NCBI GenBank assembly: GCA_963774305.1
Contig: CAVZEM010000009.1
Span: 62,001-126,000 of the forward strand
Direction: 5' to 3'
Length of the DNA: 64,000 nucleotides
Source of the DNA: DASUPK01 sp963774305
Lineage (GTDB): Bacteria > Actinomycetota > Thermoleophilia > Solirubrobacterales > 70-9
In this document: piece after piece, positions 15,947 through 23,302 of the stretch
Position numbering within the stretch: the stretch's first letter is position 1
Layout of the letters: the number at the start of each line of letters is the position of its first letter
Translations under genes and position numbers: made by a program
The notes under the pieces: model-generated
Told to the model about the DNA's origin: nothing
Seen by the model: only the letters and a program-made list of their open reading frames with translations
Database searches by the model: none

Positions 15947-16789
15947 GTGAGTTCACGAATCTTTGCGCCCGGCCTGCTCGATGGACAGGTCTGCGTCGTA
16001 TCCGGGGCCGGCACTGGGCTGGGTAAGGCGACCGCGCTCGAGCTGACCGGCCTCGGGGCGACGGTGATCGGCTGCGCGCGCCGGGCCGAGCCGCTTCAGG
16101 GGATGGTCGACGAGGTAGCCGGCCGCGGCGGCAAGGCCGAGTTCGAGGCGCTCGACATCCGCGACGACGAGGCGGTCGATCGCTTCATGGACGGCGTCGT
16201 GGAGCGCCACGGCCGCATCGACCTGCTCGTGAACAATGCCGGCGGCCAGTTTCTGAGCCCGGCGGAGGCGATCACCCCCAAGGGCTTCCGCACGGTGATC
16301 GAGCTCAATGTCCAGGGCACCTGGCAGATGACCCACGCCGCCGCGACCAAGGCCTTCATCCCCCAGGAGAGCGGCAAGGTGATCAGCATCACCGTCTCGC
16401 CTCACATGGGCTTCCCCGGGATGGTTCACACCGGCGCGGCGCGGGCGGCGGTCGAGAACATGATGCGGACGCTGTCCGTCGAGTGGGCCCGCTTCGGGAT
16501 TCGAATGGTCGCCGTCGCGATCGGTCAGTTCGACACCGAGACGCTTCGGACCAAATACCCGAAGGCGATCGTCGACAACGTCGCGGGCACCGTGCCACTC
16601 GGCCGGCTCGGGACCGAGGATGAGATGGCGTGGTTGATGGCCTATCTGGCATCGCCCGCGGGCGACTTCTTCTCAGGCTGCGTTCTCACCATCGACGGAG
16701 CCCGCGACAACTGGTTCGGAACGTGGCCGCCGGGCGGAGCGGCGGGCGAGGGCGGGGAGCCACTCGCCGAGAAGCGCCGCGAGGACTAA
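15947..16789 (+). CDS. SDR oxidoreductase, enoyl-CoA reductase (PECR/DECR)-like
   Basis: 280 residues from GTG at 15947. The Rossmann start VVSGAGTGLGKATALEL and LVNNAGGQF are typical SDR. Instead of the usual YxxxK the active-site helix reads VHTGAARAAVENM, the arrangement known from peroxisomal trans-2-enoyl-CoA reductase and 2,4-dienoyl-CoA reductase. That points to an NADPH-dependent acyl-CoA reductase. It lies tail to tail, 11 bases apart, with another SDR. In a window rich in acyl-CoA dehydrogenases and crotonases a role in fatty-acyl-CoA turnover is reasonable. Confidence 0.8.
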   Translation: MSSRIFAPGLLDGQVCVVSGAGTGLGKATALELTGLGATVIGCARRAEPLQGMVDEVAGRGGKAEFEALDIRDDEAVDRFMDGVVERHGRIDLLVNNAGGQFLSPAEAITPKGFRTVIELNVQGTWQMTHAAATKAFIPQESGKVISITVSPHMGFPGMVHTGAARAAVENMMRTLSVEWARFGIRMVAVAIGQFDTETLRTKYPKAIVDNVAGTVPLGRLGTEDEMAWLMAYLASPAGDFFSGCVLTIDGARDNWFGTWPPGGAAGEGGEPLAEKRRED

Positions 16790-16800
16790 CTAGCCGTCCC

Positions 16801-17637
16801 TCAGGAGTACATCCCGGTGAACTGTCCCCCGGTGACGTTGATCACCTGGCCGTGGATGAAGTTGGCGTGCTCCGAGCAGAGAAAGGCGATCGGTCCCGCC
16901 GCATCAGAGGGTTCCGCCGGGCGCCCGAGGGGGATGGTCATCCGCGCCATCTGGCGCAGCTGCTCGGGGATCCCCAGGGAGACCTCCTCGTCGCTCTCGC
17001 CGGCGGCCTGCATCGTCTCGCCCTTCTCCCTCGCCTGGGTCAGCCGCGTCTCGACGAACCCGAAGGCGACGGCGTTGCTGTTGATCTTGAACTGCCCCCA
17101 CTCCTTGGCGATGGTCTTGGTCAGTCCCGTGACGCCGGCCTTCGCGGACGAGTAGTTCGCCTGGCCGGAGTTCCCCATGGTTCCCGAGATCGAGGTGACG
17201 TTGACGATCTTGCGGAAGACCTCCTCGCCGGCCTCGGCCTCCTTCTTGGCCGCCTCGCGCCAGGTGGGCGCAATGGCGCGGATCATGCGGAACGGCACGA
17301 TCGTGTGGATGTCGAGCATCGCCTGGAACTGCTCGTCGGACATCTTGTGGACGACGCCGTCCCAGGTGTAGCCGGCGTTGTTGACCACGGCGTCGACCTG
17401 CCCGAAAGCGTCGATCGCCGCCTGCACGAGTTGGTCCGGGACGTCCGGCTTGGTGAGATCACCAGCGAAGACGGCGGTCTCGCCGTCGATCTCCTGTGCG
17501 GCCTGTTCCGCGACGTCGCCGTCGAGGTCGTTGATCAGCACCTTGGCGCCCTCGCGCACGAACAGCTCCGCGGTCGCCCTGCCGATGCCGCGTGCGGAGC
17601 CGGTGATGATCGCGGTCTTTCCGTCAAGCATTCCCAA
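16801..17637 (-). CDS. SDR oxidoreductase, FabG-like
   Basis: 278 residues from TTG at 17637, chosen because AGGAGG (17646-17651) lies 8 bases before it; an ATG at 17631 is an alternative. The NAD(P) motif TGSARGIGRA, VNNAG, the Ser of SISGTMG and the catalytic YSSAKAG are all intact. An insertion of about 15 residues (TWREAAKKEAEAGEEV) before the catalytic Ser is typical of 3-hydroxyacyl-CoA/17-beta-hydroxysteroid-like SDRs. A beta-oxidation-type hydroxyacyl dehydrogenase or a 3-oxoacyl reductase is possible. It follows the thioesterase gene by 37 bases and is probably co-transcribed. Confidence 0.86.
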   Translation of the reverse strand: MGMLDGKTAIITGSARGIGRATAELFVREGAKVLINDLDGDVAEQAAQEIDGETAVFAGDLTKPDVPDQLVQAAIDAFGQVDAVVNNAGYTWDGVVHKMSDEQFQAMLDIHTIVPFRMIRAIAPTWREAAKKEAEAGEEVFRKIVNVTSISGTMGNSGQANYSSAKAGVTGLTKTIAKEWGQFKINSNAVAFGFVETRLTQAREKGETMQAAGESDEEVSLGIPEQLRQMARMTIPLGRPAEPSDAAGPIAFLCSEHANFIHGQVINVTGGQFTGMYS

Positions 17638-17674
17638 CTTGGTCGCCTCCTCGTATTGGTGAGAGGCGGGATTC

Positions 17675-18091
17675 TTACCCAAACCGGTATGTGGCGATCC
17701 CGTGGGCGACGACCGTGCCCTCGGGATCGGTCACGCTCACCTCGCAGAAGCTGAGGCGTCCGCCGCGCTTGGCGACGCGGGCCTCGGCCCGCAAGTCGGC
17801 GCCGCTCGCGGCCGAGGCGAAGTTGACCGAGAGCGAGACGGTGGAGCCGGCGACGCTCTCGGGGACCTCGTCGGTCGCCCAGGCGGCAGCCATCGCAGCG
17901 GTGTCGATCAGGGCGCTGATCGCGCCGCCGTGCACCACCTCGCCGATCGTCGCCAGCTCGGGCTTGAACGGGAGCTCGAGTAACGCTTCGTCGGTGCCCA
18001 AGGAGGCCACCCGGATCCCGAGCTGCGCCGCGTGACGCGAGTTGGGGATGAACTGCTCGATGATCTCCCGGCGGGTCGGGTTCTCGTTCAC
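17675..18091 (-). CDS. Hotdog-fold thioesterase, PaaI type
   Basis: 138 residues, usual length. The hotdog helix motif HGGAISALIDTAAMAAA is followed by SVNFASAASG and GRLSFCEVSVTDPEG, the PaaI/YbgC-like pattern. The enzyme hydrolyses acyl- or aryl-CoA thioesters as a dimer or tetramer in the cytoplasm; the substrate is not indicated. It lies between the MFS gene (18 bases upstream on the minus strand) and the FabG-like SDR, so the three may form one operon. Confidence 0.85.
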   Translation of the reverse strand: MNENPTRREIIEQFIPNSRHAAQLGIRVASLGTDEALLELPFKPELATIGEVVHGGAISALIDTAAMAAAWATDEVPESVAGSTVSLSVNFASAASGADLRAEARVAKRGGRLSFCEVSVTDPEGTVVAHGIATYRFG

Positions 18092-18109
18092 CCGAGCACC
18101 GTATGCGAC

Positions 18110-19774
18110 TCAGAAGCCCAGCAGCGCCGGGCCCAGGGAGAAGACCGAGCGCGGGTTGACGCCATGTTCCTGCTCGAATTTGTGCTGTAGGCGGTCGTCG
18201 AAGAGGGCGAGCAGCAGCTCCTCGCGACTCGAGCCGAAGTCGCATGCCGCGCGGTCCAGTGCGGCCAGGGACTGGTCCTGGAGGAAGCCGCCGATGCCGC
18301 CCGTGTCGGGGAGGTTGCGGTCCTGGCAGGGATCGCGGATCGGCACCGTCTCCCGGCCGGCGTCCGCGAAGATGATGCCGTAGCCGGCGAGGGCCGCGAT
18401 CGACGCCGCGGCGGCTGTCGCCAGTGCCGGCCGGGCGAGCGCGGCTCCGAACCCCTCCGAGAGCAGGATCAGCGCCGCCAGCAAGGCCAGCCCGGCCGTG
18501 ACGATGAACGTGCTGCGGAATGCGTCGCGAACTGCTCCCGTGACGACGTCGTCGAGCTTTTCGCCGAGGCGGTTGAGCTGCGGCACGTCCTCGGGGTCGA
18601 GATCGGAGCGGGCACTCTTGACCGACTCCTGGAGCTGGCCACGGGGATCGTCCGTGTTGAGGCTGCCGAAGAGATCGGGGGCGATCGCGATCTTGTCCTC
18701 CGGCGCCAGGTGGGCGTCGAGCACCGCGGCCGTGCCCTGCTCGCGGGCGGAGTCGATGGTCGAGGTGAGGTTCGATGAGATCAAGGGGGCCAGCGCCGCC
18801 AGTGCGATGGCGATGCCGGCGGAACGGATCGACAGCAGCCGGGCGACGTCGTGGCGGGTGCGCTCCGGCATCAGCTCGCCGGAGAGGGCCGGCAGCGCCA
18901 AGCCCATCCCGGCGCCCGCGAGCAACTGCGGCACCACAGTCCACCAGGCGGAGGCCGCCGGAAGCAGCGCCAGGCAGCCGACGCCGCCTCCGACGAGCAG
19001 ACATCCCGCGATCGCCCGGGTCTGGGGGCTCCCCCGCATCCGCGAGGAGAGGATTGCCGCGACAGGCAGGACGCTGACTGCAAGCGCAGCGGCAAGCGGC
19101 TCGATGCTCCAGCCCGAGACCAGCAGCAGGACGACCAGGAAGATCACCGCCGTGAGCGAGGCGGAGAGCAGTCCCAGTGCGAGCGACTCCCTGAGCTTGA
19201 GCGGCCCGGTCGGGAGGTCGGGATCGCGGCCATCGTCGGGCACCACGCGCTCGCCGCGCGCGGCCAGCAGGGCGACCACCATTCCCGGCAGCACGAGCGG
19301 CGCCTGGGCGAGGAAGATCGCCCGCCAGTCGAAGAGCTGGGTGAGCGCGCCGCCGAGCGCCGGGCCGACGGCGATCCCGAAGACCGACGCGGCGACCCAC
19401 ATCCTCCGCCCGGTGCCGGGCCTGCCGGCGTCGAGGAGCTCGAAGGAGGCGACCAGCAGGGCGGCTCCGCCGAGGGCCTGGACGCCGCGCAGCACCAGGA
19501 GGAGGCCAAGCGAGTCGGAGGCGCCGCAGCCGAGCGAGGCCGCGCAGAAGAGGGCCAGACCGGCCGCGCCGATGTGCGCGTCTCCATATCGGCGGCAGAG
19601 CCATGCGGCCGGCAGAAGCGCCAGCGCCAGGACGGCGGTGTAGACGCCCAGCACCAGCGCGACGCCCTCGACGGTCGCATTGAGCTCGACCAGGATCGAG
19701 GGCAGGCCCAGCGTGACGATCGATGCGTCCGCCAGGGCGACGCCCGCGGCGAGCGCTATGAAGACGCGCCTCAC
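18110..19774 (-). CDS. MFS transporter with large loop and unusual C-terminal extension
   Basis: 554 residues from GTG. About 14 membrane helices, beginning FIALAAGVALADASIVTLGLPSI, a DHA2-type first helix. Two features depart from the family: a ~90-residue charged, non-membrane loop before the penultimate helices (STIDSAREQGTAAVLDAH onward), and a ~90-residue soluble tail after the last helix containing RDPCQDRNLPDTGGIGGF and AACDFGSSREELLLALFDD. The tail has two Cys and looks like a small folded extracytoplasmic domain. Transport of a lipophilic compound is inferred from the fold. It lies behind two strong hairpins that separate it from the MMPL gene. Confidence 0.82.
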   Translation of the reverse strand: MRRVFIALAAGVALADASIVTLGLPSILVELNATVEGVALVLGVYTAVLALALLPAAWLCRRYGDAHIGAAGLALFCAASLGCGASDSLGLLLVLRGVQALGGAALLVASFELLDAGRPGTGRRMWVAASVFGIAVGPALGGALTQLFDWRAIFLAQAPLVLPGMVVALLAARGERVVPDDGRDPDLPTGPLKLRESLALGLLSASLTAVIFLVVLLLVSGWSIEPLAAALAVSVLPVAAILSSRMRGSPQTRAIAGCLLVGGGVGCLALLPAASAWWTVVPQLLAGAGMGLALPALSGELMPERTRHDVARLLSIRSAGIAIALAALAPLISSNLTSTIDSAREQGTAAVLDAHLAPEDKIAIAPDLFGSLNTDDPRGQLQESVKSARSDLDPEDVPQLNRLGEKLDDVVTGAVRDAFRSTFIVTAGLALLAALILLSEGFGAALARPALATAAAASIAALAGYGIIFADAGRETVPIRDPCQDRNLPDTGGIGGFLQDQSLAALDRAACDFGSSREELLLALFDDRLQHKFEQEHGVNPRSVFSLGPALLGF

Positions 19775-19786
19775 GGCGCAAAGCTA

Positions 19787-19827
19787 GCGCGAGGGCCCCG
19801 CCGGCTCACCCGGCAGGGCCCGCGCGC
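19787..19827. terminator. Long hairpin between MMPL and MFS genes
   Basis: Three stem blocks pair in register: GCGCG (19787-19791) with CGCGC (19823-19827), GGGCCC (19793-19798) with GGGCCC (19816-19821), and GCCGG (19800-19804) with CCGGC (19810-19814), leaving a 5-base loop and two 1x1 mismatches. Sixteen base pairs, almost all G-C. Read on the minus strand it is behind the MMPL gene and is followed by only a weak T-rich stretch, so it would be an actinobacterial-style terminator without U-tract, or an mRNA 3'-end barrier. Confidence 0.65.
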
Positions 19828-19837
19828 GATTGGGGAT

Positions 19838-19860
19838 CGGCGGAGGGAGAAGGTCCGCCG
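19838..19860. terminator. Second hairpin next to the MMPL stop
   Basis: CGGCGGA (19838-19844) pairs with TCCGCCG (19854-19860) around a 9-base purine loop, three bases past the MMPL stop codon on the minus strand. With the longer hairpin at 19787-19827 it makes a tandem structure at the 3' end of the MMPL transcript. Confidence 0.5.
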
Positions 19861-19863
19861 AGC

Positions 19864-22020
19864 TCAGCCCTCGGCCTGTCCGGTGGCGACCCTCCGGGGC
19901 AGGGAGGGCTCCACGCGGAGGAGCCGTGCGGGCCAAGTGGGGAGCCACCAGTTCCAGCGGCCCATCAGCGAGATCACCGCGGGCACGATCAGCGCCCGGA
20001 TGATCGTGGCGTCGATCAGGATCCCGGCGGCCAGACCGGTCGCGAACATCTTCACGCTGGTGTCCGGTCCCGAGGCCATCGAGGTGAAGGCCAGGAACAG
20101 GATCAGCGCGGCGCTGGTCACCAGCCGGCCGGTTCGCCCGATTCCCTGGACGACTGCCGTGTCCGTGGACCCGGTGCGGTCGTACTCCTCCCGCATCCGG
20201 GAGAGGATGAACACCTCGTAGTCCATGGAGAGGCCGAACAGGAAGGCGAAGATGATCAGCGGCATCCACGACTGGATCGAGCCGGTCGCCTGGATGCCCC
20301 AGATCGCCTCCGAGCCATGGCCGTCCTGCCAGACGAGCACGAGCACGCCCCAGGCCGCGGCCACGCTGAGGATGTTCAGGATGATCGCCTTCAGTGGCAG
20401 CAGCAGCGAGCGGAACGCCCGCGCCAGCAGGATGAACGTGGTGATCGCGATCAGGGCGATCATCAGCGGAAACGCGCCGTAGACGGCATCTATGAAGTCC
20501 TGGTTCGCGGCTGGTCCGCCGCCCACCCGGACTCCCGGGCCGGCCGAGTGGGCCGTATCCCGGACGCCGTTCAGCGTGTCGTGCCCTTCGCTGGTCCCGC
20601 TGTCCGGGACCGGGATGGCCTCGACGATGTGCGTCCCGCCGCGATTCCATTCCGGCCCGCTCGGCGCGACTGCGCCATGAATGCCGTCGACCTTGTTCAG
20701 ATCGGCTGCGACGGTCTGCGGATCGGTGTTGCCCTCGACCAGGACCTCGTGCGGCAGGATCGAGCCCTCGCCGATGCCGGCGCCTTCCAGCTGCTTCAAA
20801 CCCTGCTCGGCCGGGCCGCTCTTGGCGATCGTGTCCGCGTCGGCTGCGCCGAGCTGCAGGTTGGTCGCCGCTAGGGCCAGAGCCAGGATCACCGCCATGC
20901 CGGCGCCTGCGGCGACCCAACGCCGCCGCGAGACCGCCTGGGCCCAGCGGGTCCAGGCCCGGCTCGCCTTGTCATCGGTGCGCCGGTGCGGCCAGTCGAG
21001 CTTCGCGCCGGCCTTGGACAGGATCACCGGCAGCAGCGTGATCGCCACCAGCGTCGAGACCAGCGGGATCAGCATGCCGCCGTAGCCCATCGAGCGCAGG
21101 AACGGCAGCGGCAGCGCGATCAGCGCAAGCAGTCCGATCGCGACCGTGATGCCGCTGAAGACCACCGCGCGTCCGGCCGTCTCCATTGCTCGCTGCACCG
21201 CCTCGTCACCGCTCCGGCCATGCGAGCGCTCCTCGCGCCAGCGTGAGACCACCAGCAGCGAGTAGTCGATCGCCACGCCCAGGCCGACGAGGGCAACCAG
21301 GAACTGCACGATCGGCGAGACGTCCGTGAAGGTCGTCAGGCCGAGCAGCAGCAGGAACGTGGTCATGATCGAGGCGACGGCCATCATGATCGGCACCACC
21401 GCCAGGAACGAGGCGAAGACGAAGGCGAGCACGATCAGCGCGCCCAGCCCGCCGAGCAGCGCCTCCACGAGCACCCCGGGGCCATCGCCGCCGCCGGTCG
21501 ACTGCTGAAGCGCGTCGAAGCCGGTGACGTGCACCGGGGCTCCGGCGACTGTCTGTCCCGCCACGGCGGCCTTCACGTCCTTGGCCGCATTCGGGTTGTC
21601 GCCGAAAGCCGAGTCGGGGTCGGGCTTCGGGTAGACGATCGCGAAGGTCGTGTGCCCATCGTCCGAGACGAAGGCCCGGTTTCCGGTCGAGGCGTACGAC
21701 GCGACCCGCGACCCCGGCAAGGTCTTCGCCAGGGTGTCATCGAGCTTCGTCAGATCACGCTTCACCTGGGGCGAGTCGACCGATTGGCCCTTCGGAAGCG
21801 TGACCACGGGGAGCAGGGGAGAGGTGTCCCCGCCAGTGCCGTTGTACTTGGCCGCAATGGCCTCGTTCGTCTCCCAGCCCTCCTTGTTGGGCACGGAGAA
21901 CTTCTGGTCGAGCGCCTTGCTCGCGGGGCCGGCGGCCATGATCCCGGCGATCGTCAGCAGGATCCAGCTGACGACGACGGTCTTCTTGTGGGCCAGGACC
22001 CAACGGGTGAGTGATGCCAC
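19864..22020 (-). CDS. MMPL/RND family transporter
   Basis: 718 residues from GTG at 22020, chosen because AGGAGGG lies 7 bases before it. It starts SLTRWVLAHKKTVVVSWILL, the usual MMPL first helix. Two ~180-residue extracytoplasmic domains alternate with six-helix bundles; GVAIDYSLLVVSRWREE and GLSMDYEVFILSRMREEY carry the Asp-Tyr proton-relay pairs. Such proteins export lipids, polyketides or cations. The divergent region upstream holds two TetR-type dyads shared with a decayed DUF4242/TetR module, so this gene could have been part of that regulon. Confidence 0.92.
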   Translation of the reverse strand: MASLTRWVLAHKKTVVVSWILLTIAGIMAAGPASKALDQKFSVPNKEGWETNEAIAAKYNGTGGDTSPLLPVVTLPKGQSVDSPQVKRDLTKLDDTLAKTLPGSRVASYASTGNRAFVSDDGHTTFAIVYPKPDPDSAFGDNPNAAKDVKAAVAGQTVAGAPVHVTGFDALQQSTGGGDGPGVLVEALLGGLGALIVLAFVFASFLAVVPIMMAVASIMTTFLLLLGLTTFTDVSPIVQFLVALVGLGVAIDYSLLVVSRWREERSHGRSGDEAVQRAMETAGRAVVFSGITVAIGLLALIALPLPFLRSMGYGGMLIPLVSTLVAITLLPVILSKAGAKLDWPHRRTDDKASRAWTRWAQAVSRRRWVAAGAGMAVILALALAATNLQLGAADADTIAKSGPAEQGLKQLEGAGIGEGSILPHEVLVEGNTDPQTVAADLNKVDGIHGAVAPSGPEWNRGGTHIVEAIPVPDSGTSEGHDTLNGVRDTAHSAGPGVRVGGGPAANQDFIDAVYGAFPLMIALIAITTFILLARAFRSLLLPLKAIILNILSVAAAWGVLVLVWQDGHGSEAIWGIQATGSIQSWMPLIIFAFLFGLSMDYEVFILSRMREEYDRTGSTDTAVVQGIGRTGRLVTSAALILFLAFTSMASGPDTSVKMFATGLAAGILIDATIIRALIVPAVISLMGRWNWWLPTWPARLLRVEPSLPRRVATGQAEG

Positions 22021-22176
22021 GGGTTTCCCTCCTGTGATTGATCTGGTCGGTGTTTCCAAGACGGTTGAGACGGCGCAGCATGGACATCCCGCGCGGCGCC
22101 TTCAATTGGGGATGACCCCTAGATAGCCCTCAACTCATCGCACTTGTGTGACGAGTCGGCTCTTCGCCCCGTGACA

Positions 22177-22192
22177 GCACGATCGGTCGCAT
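22177..22192. promoter_or_regulatory. TetR-type operator, site 1
   Basis: GCACGATCGGTCGCAT: half-sites ACGA and TCG(C) around TCGG. It resembles the dyads at 22204-22225 and 23273-23293 and lies just upstream of a TATAGT -10-like hexamer (22199-22204). Confidence 0.5.
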
Positions 22193-22203
22193 CTTGTGTA
22201 TAG

Positions 22204-22225
22204 TTCGCACGACCGATCGTGCTAA
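22204..22225. promoter_or_regulatory. TetR-type operator, site 2
   Basis: GCACGA-CCGA-TCGTGC (22207-22222) is a near-perfect 16-base palindrome directly after the -10-like TATAGT. Its place between promoter and the DUF4242-type start codon fits repression. The same half-site ACGA-N4-TCGT is found before the TetR gene. Confidence 0.65.
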
Positions 22226-22243
22226 CTAAGAAAGGAAACGATC

Positions 22244-22561
22244 ATGGACACACCGGAGCTGAAGCTCTACGCGATTCGCCGCTAGAACGCCTGGGGGTCA
22301 CCCGCGGAGGTCGAGCAGGTCGGCGCGCGCTCGAAGCAGGTCGCCGACGACGACTTCGAGGCTGACATCCGCTGGATCCGCAGCTACGTGATCGCGGAGG
22401 AGGACGGCACGCTCGGCAGCATCTGCATCTACCAGGCGAGCAGCCCGGAGGCGATCCGCAAGCACGCGCATCGCGTCGGCATGCCCGCCGACGAGATCTC
22501 GAACATCGCGGACACGGTCGTGATCCGGCCCGACCCGGTGGGCGAGGCCGTCGCATCGTGA
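22244..22561 (+). pseudogene. DUF4242-type small protein gene with in-frame TAG
   Basis: An ATG with AAAGGAAA upstream opens a frame that meets TAG at codon 14 (22283-22285) and then stays open for 91 more codons to TGA at 22559-22561. Joined, the 105-codon product reads LKLYAIRR, stop, NAWGSPAEVEQVGARSKQVA, DIRWIRSYVIAEEDGTLGS, CIYQASSPEAIRKHAHRVG, which resembles DUF4242/nickel-binding-like ferredoxin-fold proteins. No good downstream restart exists. The promoter, operator and ribosome site look intact. It is a recent nonsense mutant, a sequencing error, or a read-through case. Confidence 0.75.
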
Positions 22562-22613
22562 GCTGAGCGGGCGGCGGGCCGACCAGCATCCGCCCGCCGT
22601 CCGCGACGCTCCT

Positions 22614-23262
22614 CTAGGCGGCCGCTGCCTCCAGCCGGCCGCTCGATCGCCCGCCGGCCTCGTTTGATCGGCTCCGCGTCTCTGGATCACGGAGAACTGC
22701 GTGTTGGCGAGGAGCAGCGAGCCGTCTCGAGCTCGAACGCCAGCTGGCCGGGATCCTCGGCCTTGTCGATGTCGCCCTCGCGCTGCGCCTGCCTGATGGC
22801 GGACTCGAGCCGGCCCGAGCCAGTCCTCAAGGAACGCGAGGAGGCGGTCGCGAACGGCGCCGGGCTGCATGCTCACCTCGACCATGCACCGAGGCGAAGA
22901 AGCAGCCGCCCGGAAACGTGCCCGACTCGACGTAGCGCAGGTAGGCGTCGAGCAGCGCGCGCAGCCGCTCGAGCCCGCCGCTGGCGTTCGCCGCCGGCGT
23001 GAGCACCTGCTCGTCGAAGATCTCGTTGGCGGTGTCGATGGTCGCCAGCTGCAGCTCCTCCTTGGAGCCGAAATGGGCGAACAGGCCGCTCTTGCTCATC
23101 CCGACAGCGTCGGCCAGACCGGCCGAGCGAGAGCCCGCCGATCCCCTCGACGGTCGCAAGTCGCGCGGCCTCGTCGAGGATCGCCGTGCGGCTGCGCTCG
23201 CCGTCGCTGCGGTGCCGGCGACGGGGCGCGATCGCGTCGTGAGTCTCGTGGTCTTGCGCCAT
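22614..23262 (-). pseudogene. TetR family regulator gene, multiply frameshifted
   Basis: Reading from the ATG at 23262, TetR similarity is continuous but jumps frame about six times. The HTH is split: GERSRTAILDEAARLATVEG in one frame, then LADAVGMSKSGLFAHFGSKE in the next (extra base near 23120). Later pieces are TFPGGCFFASV, MQPGAVRDRLLAFLEDWL, RLESAIRQAQREGDIDKAED, LLLANTQFSVIQ and a final RLEAAAA before TAG (22614-22616). Each jump is explained by one inserted or deleted base. Total span fits a ~215-residue TetR. No functional protein can be made as written. Confidence 0.8.
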
Positions 23263-23272
23263 GCGACTCAAG

Positions 23273-23293
23273 TTAGCACGAACGGTCGTTATC
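23273..23293. promoter_or_regulatory. TetR-type operator, site 3 (autoregulatory position)
   Basis: ACGA-ACGG-TCGT (23278-23289) within a longer TTAGCACGA...TTATC context, 10 bases before the start of the decayed TetR gene. It matches the two dyads at 22177-22225, as expected for a TetR controlling itself and the neighbouring gene. Confidence 0.6.
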
Positions 23294-23302
23294 ACTGAAG
23301 GG

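Noticed and set aside
22298..22885. A 195-codon minus-strand frame as an independent gene
   Set aside because: Its first part is one frame-fragment of the decayed TetR gene; the rest is antisense to the DUF4242-type frame and has no protein-like pattern.
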